A stretch of DNA of 6,336 bases, taken from an uncultured Eubacteriales bacterium (lineage in GTDB: Bacteria > Bacillota > Clostridia > Oscillospirales > Oscillospiraceae). A program made the translations under genes and the position numbers. The notes under the pieces were generated by a model. The model saw only the letters and a list, made by a program, of their open reading frames with translations, was not told the origin of the DNA and ran no database searches. Shown in pieces: positions 1 through 3,748 of this stretch. Position 1 is the stretch's first letter, and each line of letters begins with the position of its first letter. The stretch is from NCBI GenBank assembly GCA_902475455.1, contig CABRZO010000143.1:1-6336 (forward strand), written 5' to 3'.

Positions 1-38
1 CCGGGGCCGCCCTGCCATGGGCGGCCCCGGACTTTTTT
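1..38 (+). terminator. Intrinsic terminator of an upstream gene outside the window
   Basis: A perfect 12-bp GC-only stem (1-12 with 19-30) closes a 6-base loop (TGCCAT) and is followed after two bases by six T (33-38). This is the textbook layout of a factor-independent terminator reading left to right, so a plus-strand gene must end just left of the window. The first bases of the stem may extend beyond the window edge. There is no A-run on the left side visible here, so bidirectional action cannot be judged. Confidence 0.88.
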
Positions 39-91
39 GGCCCCCTCCGGGCCGGGAAGATTAAACTTGGTTAAAATCGGAGCCCCATCTA

Positions 92-120
92 TTGACGGGG
101 GATTCCCGGCCTGATATAAC
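92..120 (+). promoter_or_regulatory. Sigma-A type promoter of the DUF6054-like gene
   Basis: The -35 box TTGACG (92-97) and -10 box TATAAC (115-120) are separated by exactly 17 bases. Each box differs from consensus at one position. Transcription would start near 126-128, giving a leader of about 60 bases before the GTG start at 187. The spacer itself is GC-rich. The same TTGACG -35 recurs at 3633, which supports it as the local housekeeping promoter style. Confidence 0.75.
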
Positions 121-145
121 GAAATCAGAAACAAATGCCACCGGT

Positions 146-162
146 TCCCGGAACATCCGGGA
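146..162 (+). promoter_or_regulatory. Small leader hairpin upstream of the ribosome site
   Basis: The arms TCCCGGA (146-152) and TCCGGGA (156-162) form a perfect 7-bp stem with a 3-base loop (ACA), ending about ten bases before the AGGAGG at 173-178. It lies within the predicted 5' leader. It could stabilise the mRNA or affect ribosome loading, but no T-tract follows, so it is not a terminator. A function is inference only. Confidence 0.35.
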
Positions 163-186
163 CAGATTTGAGAGGAGGAGAGACCC

Positions 187-522
187 GTGGCAAAATTGGA
201 AACCACCCTGGACTGGGGCTTTGACCTGGCCCTGGACACCATAGAGCGGGGGATTTTGGGCGGCAGTGTCTCCGCCAGTCTGGAGGCCCAGAGCGACTTC
301 CGCACCCCCAACGCCCGGTGCGCCGTTCGGGTTTTTGAGCGGTACAGCTGGGCGGGAGGCAACCGGCTCAGTATGACCGTCACCCTGTTCCAGGCGGACG
401 GAGGGCGGGTGCAGCTCAGCGCCATCACCGCCGGCGGCAGTCAGGCCCTGTTCTGGAAGGTGAACACCTTCGGGGAGGAGGCTTTCCTGGATAAGCTCCG
501 GGAGGTGCTCTGGCCCCAATGA
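187..522 (+). CDS. DUF6054-like small protein of unknown function
   Basis: This is a complete 111-residue soluble-looking protein with no signal peptide or membrane segment. The start is GTG at 187, chosen because a strong AGGAGG lies at 173-178, eight bases upstream, and the protein is full-length from there. I recognise the pattern from the DUF6054 family of Clostridia: an N-terminal amphipathic stretch, then G-x-S-x-S-A-S-L (about residues 26-32), then RCAVRVFERYSW (residues 44-55) with a following GGNR, then the core QLSAITAGGSQALFWK (residues 76-91), and a C-terminal NTFGEEAFLDKL helix. Family length is about 110 residues, so it appears intact. No catalytic motif is visible and the family's function is unknown to me. 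It stands alone with its own promoter. No clear terminator follows, only a weak hairpin at 544-564. The family call is from memory of the pattern and needs a profile search. Confidence 0.85.
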   Translation: MAKLETTLDWGFDLALDTIERGILGGSVSASLEAQSDFRTPNARCAVRVFERYSWAGGNRLSMTVTLFQADGGRVQLSAITAGGSQALFWKVNTFGEEAFLDKLREVLWPQ

Positions 523-634
523 GCCCTGATTCCCAGGACGGTCCGCCCCATTGTCATGGGGGCGCCTTTGGGCGGCGAAGCATCCTTTGCCAATAGGTCT
601 GATTGGCGGCGGGGACAAGTCCCTGCCCTGGAGA

Positions 635-746
635 CTGTCATTCTGAGGAGCGGAGCGACGAAGAATCCGTTCTGCCATCTTTCCTCCTTTTGTGGGGAAG
701 ATCCTTCGCTGCCCTCAGGATGACAGAAGGGCGTTTGGAATGACAG
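635..746. repeat. Palindromic dispersed intergenic repeat (GTCATTCTGAG family)
   Basis: The left arm (635-668) begins CTGTCATTCTGAGGAGCGG and runs on to GAAGAATCC. The right arm (696-726) is its imperfect reverse complement, ending CTCAGGATGACAG. Together they can fold into a long interrupted hairpin with a loop of about 27 bases. A third fragment, GGAATGACAG (737-746), repeats the outer end once more. Sequences of this GTCATTCTGAG...GAAGAATC type are scattered in intergenic DNA of many bacteria and are well known for giving spurious small proteins with strings like SSLRSSE. Here the element sits between two convergent genes. Whether it moves, or serves as RNA structure, is unknown. No transposase is present. 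Confidence 0.65.
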
Positions 747-751
747 GCGCG

Positions 752-780
752 CAAAAAAGAGCCGCGCCCTCCGGCGCGGC
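752..780 (-). terminator. Intrinsic terminator of the THUMP methyltransferase gene
   Basis: Read on the minus strand, a perfect 8-bp stem GCCGCGCC/GGCGCGGC (773-780 with 761-768) with a 4-base loop is followed by a T-rich tail (complement of the A-run at 753-758). It lies 18 bases past the stop codon of the methyltransferase. On the plus strand no T-tract follows, so it should not stop transcription of the DUF6054-like gene efficiently. Confidence 0.88.
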
Positions 781-797
781 CCCGTAAAAGAGTAATT

Positions 798-1919
798 TTA
801 CACTTTTCCGTACATAAATAGATCACACTTCAACATACCGTTGTACAGCTTGCGCTTTTTGACGGCTTTCAAGCCCAGGCACTCCTCAAACTCCGTATGG
901 CTGGACAGGATGCTGACCCGCCAGTCCGGGGGCATCTTCTGGATGACCTTGCCGAACTGCCGGTAGAGGGCCCCGGCCGCCTGCTTCTCCAGCAGCCGCT
1001 CCCCGTAGGGCGGGTTGGTGACCAGCCGGCCGTATTGTCCCTCCGCCCGGAACTGGAGGGCGTCGGCCACCTCAAAGCGCACCACATCCTCCACCTCCGC
1101 CTTGACGGCGTTGGAGCGGGCGATCTCCACCGCCTGGGGGTCCAAATCGCCCCCCCAGATGTCGTAGGAGCCGTGGAACTCCTTGTCCATGGCCTCCTCC
1201 ACAGCGTCCATCCAGTATTTGGCCGGGATGATGTCCCACTTCTGGGCGGCGAAGGAGCGGTTGAGGCCGGGCGCCCGGTTCTTGGCGATGAGGGCGGCCT
1301 CAATGGGGATGGTGCCGCTGCCGCAGAAGGGGTCTCGGAAGGGGTCCAGCCCCTTGTATCGGGACAGGATCACCAGGGCCGCCGCCAGGGTCTCCCGCAG
1401 GGGGGCAGCCACCCCCACCGCCCGGTAGCCCCGCTTGTAGAGGCCCTCCCCGGAGGTGTCCAGGCAGATGGTGACCTGATCCTTCAGAATGGAGAACTGG
1501 ATCTGGGTCCGGTAGCCGGTCTCCGGCAGCCAGGAAAGGCCGTACTGCTCCGAGAGATGCTGGGACACCGCCTTCTTCACGATGGACTGGCAGGCGGGGA
1601 CGCTGTGGAGCTGGGAGGAGATGGAGTAACCCTTCACCGGGAACTCACCGTCCTGGGCGATCCAGTCCTCCCAGTCGATGGCCTTGACCCCCTGGAAGAG
1701 CTCCTCAAAGCTGCGGGCGGAAAATTGCCCCAGCACCAGCAGCACCCGGGCCCCGCAGCGCAGCCACAGGTTGAGCCGGGGAATGTCCGCCAGGGTGCCC
1801 AGGCAGGTGACGTGGCCGTTGTCCGCCTTTACCTGCTCCATGCCCAGCCGCTTCAGCTCGTCGGATACGATTTTTTCCAGCCCCATCAGGCAGGGTATCA
1901 TCAATTTCAGCTTTTCCAT
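798..1919 (-). CDS. THUMP-domain class I SAM-dependent rRNA methyltransferase (YpsC/RlmL type)
   Basis: This 373-residue enzyme is predicted to transfer a methyl group from S-adenosylmethionine to the N2 of a guanine in RNA. E. coli RlmL, whose N-terminal half resembles this protein, makes m2G2445 in 23S rRNA; B. subtilis YpsC is the stand-alone counterpart. Domain order: ferredoxin-like/THUMP RNA-binding part at about 1-155, then a Rossmann methyltransferase at about 165-373. Key motifs are DPFCGSGTIPIEAAL (196-210, SAM-binding motif I), GGDLDPQAVEIAR (256-268, acidic ribose-binding loop), VADAL (284-288) and the catalytic TNPPYGER (301-308), the N-P-P-Y signature of exocyclic amino-group methyltransferases. 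An in-frame upstream ATG would give 420 residues. I reject it because the extra 47 codons run through the gene's own promoter and into the divergent NfeD start, and MEKLKLMIPCLMGLE is the usual family N-terminus. The ribosome site is weak (AGGACGG, about 10 bases upstream). The gene is monocistronic, between its own promoter and terminator. The exact target base is inferred, not seen. Confidence 0.93.
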   Translation of the reverse strand: MEKLKLMIPCLMGLEKIVSDELKRLGMEQVKADNGHVTCLGTLADIPRLNLWLRCGARVLLVLGQFSARSFEELFQGVKAIDWEDWIAQDGEFPVKGYSISSQLHSVPACQSIVKKAVSQHLSEQYGLSWLPETGYRTQIQFSILKDQVTICLDTSGEGLYKRGYRAVGVAAPLRETLAAALVILSRYKGLDPFRDPFCGSGTIPIEAALIAKNRAPGLNRSFAAQKWDIIPAKYWMDAVEEAMDKEFHGSYDIWGGDLDPQAVEIARSNAVKAEVEDVVRFEVADALQFRAEGQYGRLVTNPPYGERLLEKQAAGALYRQFGKVIQKMPPDWRVSILSSHTEFEECLGLKAVKKRKLYNGMLKCDLFMYGKV

Positions 1920-1963
1920 ATCTAAAACCGTCCTAAATCCTTGTGTCGTTTTTCCGCGGCAAC

Positions 1964-1992
1964 AGTATACCGAATTTCCGTCCAAAGTGCAA
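1964..1992 (-). promoter_or_regulatory. Promoter of the methyltransferase gene
   Basis: On the minus strand, TTGCAC (complement of 1987-1992) and TATACT (complement of 1964-1969) are separated by 17 bases. Each box differs from consensus at one or two positions. Transcription would begin near 1957, leaving a leader of about 38 bases to the ATG at 1919. Its presence inside the longer possible reading frame supports the downstream start. Confidence 0.68.
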
Positions 1993-1999
1993 TTACCAA

Positions 2000-2028
2000 T
2001 AGACTTCAACCCGAAAACCTGATAAAAT
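2000..2028 (+). promoter_or_regulatory. Candidate promoter of the nfeD-SPFH operon
   Basis: TAGACT (2000-2005) and TAAAAT (2023-2028) are spaced by 17 bases and match the -35 and -10 consensus at 4/6 and 5/6 positions. The predicted start, about 2034-2036, falls immediately before the AAGGAGG ribosome site (2037-2043), so the leader would be only about 15 bases. It is weaker than the other promoters in the window. The -35 lies 7 bases from the -35 of the divergent methyltransferase promoter. Confidence 0.45.
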
Positions 2029-2050
2029 TTCCCCATAAGGAGGTGGGAGT

Positions 2051-2494
2051 ATGAATGCAATTCCTCTGTTCACCACTGTCTGGCTGGCAGCCATGATTGT
2101 GTTTGCCATTGTGGAGGCGGTGACTGTGGGCGCCCTGGTGTCCATCTGGTTCGCCCTGGGCTCTCTGGCGGCGCTGATTGTGTCCCGCTTTACAGACAAT
2201 TTCTGGGTACAGCTGGTGGTGTTCCTGGTGGTGAGCTGCGTCACCTTTGCCCTGGTGCGGCCCCTGGTGAAGCGCTATATCAATCCCAGAACCCAGCGCA
2301 CCAACGCCGACCGGCTGGTGGGTCAGGAGGCCATCGTGACCCAGACCATCGACAATCTGGCGGGGACCGGCCAGGCCTCCATCGCCGGCCAGATCTGGAC
2401 CGCCCGGGGGGAGGACAACACCCCCATCGAGGCTGGCACCCGGGTCACCGTGCTGCGGATTGAGGGCGTCAAGCTCATCGTCCGGGCCGACTGA
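2051..2494 (+). CDS. NfeD family membrane protein (short form)
   Basis: This 147-residue protein has hydrophobic N-terminal membrane segments at about 8-28, 29-46 and 51-71, then a basic turn (VKRYINPRTQR) and a C-terminal OB-fold of the NfeD type at about 86-146. The OB-fold shows the usual pattern LVGQEAIV, then G-x-A-x-I-A-G-x-I-W-x-A-R (108-119) and AGTRVTVLRIEGVKLIV (128-144). It lacks the ClpP-like protease domain of long NfeD proteins, so it belongs to the truncated class (NfeD1b/YbbL-like or YuaF-like). Such proteins partner with SPFH/stomatin proteins in membrane microdomains. The ATG at 2051 is preceded by AAGGAGG with seven bases of spacing. An SPFH gene follows 94 bases downstream with no terminator between them, as expected for this operon. 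Overall role (membrane organisation or stress handling) is known only loosely for the family. Confidence 0.93.
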   Translation: MNAIPLFTTVWLAAMIVFAIVEAVTVGALVSIWFALGSLAALIVSRFTDNFWVQLVVFLVVSCVTFALVRPLVKRYINPRTQRTNADRLVGQEAIVTQTIDNLAGTGQASIAGQIWTARGEDNTPIEAGTRVTVLRIEGVKLIVRAD

Positions 2495-2526
2495 ACCCAG
2501 GTACACGTTTGAACCAACCGTCTAAG

Positions 2527-2569
2527 TTCCCCCTGCGGGGAATCGGCGGCCTTCCCGCAAGAAGCCGCC
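2527..2569 (+). promoter_or_regulatory. Two tandem small hairpins in the nfeD-SPFH intergenic spacer
   Basis: The 94-base spacer contains TTCCCC/GGGGAA (2527-2532 with 2537-2542, loop CTGC) and, two bases later, GGCGGC/GCCGCC (2545-2550 with 2564-2569). Neither is followed by a T-run, so they are unlikely to end transcription. The second ends six bases before the AAGGAG of the SPFH gene. They could tune mRNA processing, stability or the ratio of the two proteins; this is inference. Confidence 0.4.
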
Positions 2570-2588
2570 ATAGAAAGGAGAGTCGTAT

Positions 2589-3533
2589 ATGCAACCTGTC
2601 ATTACCGGAATCGTCATCGCAGTGATCGTCCTGTTTTTGCTGGTGATCCTGATCAAAAACGTGGTCATCGTACGCCAGAGCCGGGCCTATGTCATCGAGC
2701 GGCTGGGCGCCTTCCACGCCGTCTGGGGCGTGGGCATCCACTTTAAAATCCCCTTCATTGAGCGGGTGGCCAAGGTGGTCTCCCTGAAGGAGCAGGTGGT
2801 GGACTTCGCCCCCCAGCCCGTCATCACCAAGGACAACGTCACCATGCAGATCGACACCGTGGTCTTCTTTGAGATCACCGACCCCAAGCTGTACACCTAC
2901 GGCGTGGAGCATCCCATGCCCGCCATTGAGAACCTGACCGCCACCACCCTGCGTAACATCATCGGCGAGCTGGAGCTGGACCAGTCCCTGACCAGCCGGG
3001 ATGTCATCAACACCAAGATGCGGGCCATCCTGGACGAGGCCACCGACCCCTGGGGCATCCGGGTCAACCGGGTGGAGCTGAAGAACATCATCCCGCCCAG
3101 AGAGATCCAGGACGCCATGGAGCGCCAGATGAAGGCGGAGCGGGAGCGCCGGGAGACCCTGCTCCAGGCTGAGGGCCAGAAGCAGAGCAAGATTCTGGTG
3201 GCCGAGGGCGAGCGCCAGTCGGTGATCCTCCGGGCCCAGGCTGCCAAGGAGGCCAAGATCATGGAGGCCGAGGCTCAGGCCGCCGCCATCCTGAAGGTGA
3301 AGGAGGCCGAGGCCGAGGGCCTGCGGCTGCTGACCGCCGCCGCCCCCAGCCACGAAGTCATCCAGCTCAAGAGCCTGGAGGCCTTTGCCGCCGCCGCCGA
3401 CGGCAAGGCCACCAAGATCATCATCCCCAGCGAGATCCAGGGCCTGGCGGGCCTGGCCGAGGGGGTGCTGCAGGCGGTGAAGCCGGCGGACACCACCGCC
3501 CCCGAGGCCCCCAAGGGCCCCGCCAAGCGGTAA
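2589..3533 (+). CDS. SPFH/Band 7 (stomatin-like, QmcA-type paraslipin) membrane protein
   Basis: This 314-residue protein is anchored by one N-terminal membrane segment (about 3-23), followed by an SPFH/Band 7 domain (about 25-175) and a long charged, alanine/glutamate-rich coiled coil (about 176-246) with the repeated AEG-x-x-Q-S pattern (residues 194-211) typical of stomatins. Diagnostic stretches include YVIERLGAF, IPFIERV, VITKDNVTMQIDTVV, DEATDPWGIRVNRVELK and IIPPREIQDAMERQMKAER, which closely resemble E. coli QmcA (about 305 residues). The C-terminus is a short hydrophobic helix region and a Pro/Ala/Lys-rich tail. Such proteins assemble into large membrane rings or microdomains and often associate with an NfeD protein, here encoded just upstream. 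The ATG is preceded by AAAGGAG at about eight bases. The unit ends with a strong terminator. It appears intact. Specific cargo or client proteases cannot be read from the sequence. Confidence 0.95.
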   Translation: MQPVITGIVIAVIVLFLLVILIKNVVIVRQSRAYVIERLGAFHAVWGVGIHFKIPFIERVAKVVSLKEQVVDFAPQPVITKDNVTMQIDTVVFFEITDPKLYTYGVEHPMPAIENLTATTLRNIIGELELDQSLTSRDVINTKMRAILDEATDPWGIRVNRVELKNIIPPREIQDAMERQMKAERERRETLLQAEGQKQSKILVAEGERQSVILRAQAAKEAKIMEAEAQAAAILKVKEAEAEGLRLLTAAAPSHEVIQLKSLEAFAAAADGKATKIIIPSEIQGLAGLAEGVLQAVKPADTTAPEAPKGPAKR

Positions 3534-3561
3534 TCCCGCCACAAGTCCACACAGTCAGAAC

Positions 3562-3601
3562 GCGCCCCGGGCCAGAAAACGGCCCGGGGCGCTGTTTTTT
3601 T
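3562..3601 (+). terminator. Strong intrinsic terminator of the nfeD-SPFH operon
   Basis: A perfect 12-bp stem GCGCCCCGGGCC/GGCCCGGGGCGC (3562-3573 with 3581-3592) with a 7-base loop (AGAAAAC) is followed by TG and then seven T (3595-3601). It starts 28 bases after the SPFH stop codon and separates the operon from the surface-protein gene. Confidence 0.95.
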
Positions 3602-3632
3602 GCCCCGCCCCCTTGGTTCGAGGGAAAAAGCG

Positions 3633-3661
3633 TTGACGAATGGGTGAGCATATAGTACAAT
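3633..3661 (+). promoter_or_regulatory. Sigma-A promoter of the surface protein gene
   Basis: TTGACG (3633-3638) and TACAAT (3656-3661) are spaced by exactly 17 bases, each one mismatch from consensus. The predicted start is near 3668, giving a leader of about 80 AT-rich bases. Together with the terminator just upstream, this shows the surface protein gene is an independent transcription unit. Confidence 0.8.
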
Positions 3662-3716
3662 TTTATATGGAGAAGTATCTGCTTGATTGTAGAATATGAC
3701 ATAAAACAAAATCCGG

Positions 3717-3732
3717 GGGGCCCATTGGCTCC
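3717..3732 (+). promoter_or_regulatory. Hairpin touching the ribosome site of the surface protein gene
   Basis: GGGGCC (3717-3722) can pair with GGCTCC (3727-3732), including one G-U pair, around a CATT loop. The stem ends one base before the TAGGAGG ribosome site (3734-3740). It stands out as a G-run in an otherwise AT-rich leader. It might limit or protect the ribosome site; there is no direct proof, and the short stem could be chance. Confidence 0.3.
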
Positions 3733-3748
3733 ATAGGAGGGAAAGACT

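Noticed and set aside
544..564. Hairpin GCCCCAT/ATGGGGGC as a terminator of the DUF6054-like gene
   Set aside because: The stem has a bulged G and is followed only by CCTTTGG, so there is no real T-tract. Smaller stems at 589-607 (GCCAAT/ATTGGC) and 613-622 also lack one.
638..826. 62-codon minus-strand frame across the intergenic repeat
   Set aside because: Its sequence (ending SSLRSSE) is the typical spurious translation of this dispersed repeat, and it overlaps the terminator and the 3' end of the methyltransferase.
897..1925. 342-codon plus-strand frame opposite the methyltransferase
   Set aside because: It is a low-complexity shadow of a gene with clear SAM-binding and NPPY motifs, and has no promoter or ribosome site of its own.
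2475..3542. 355-codon minus-strand frame opposite the SPFH gene
   Set aside because: The translation is a Gly/Leu/Asp/His-rich shadow with no recognisable domain, while the plus strand encodes an unmistakable SPFH protein.
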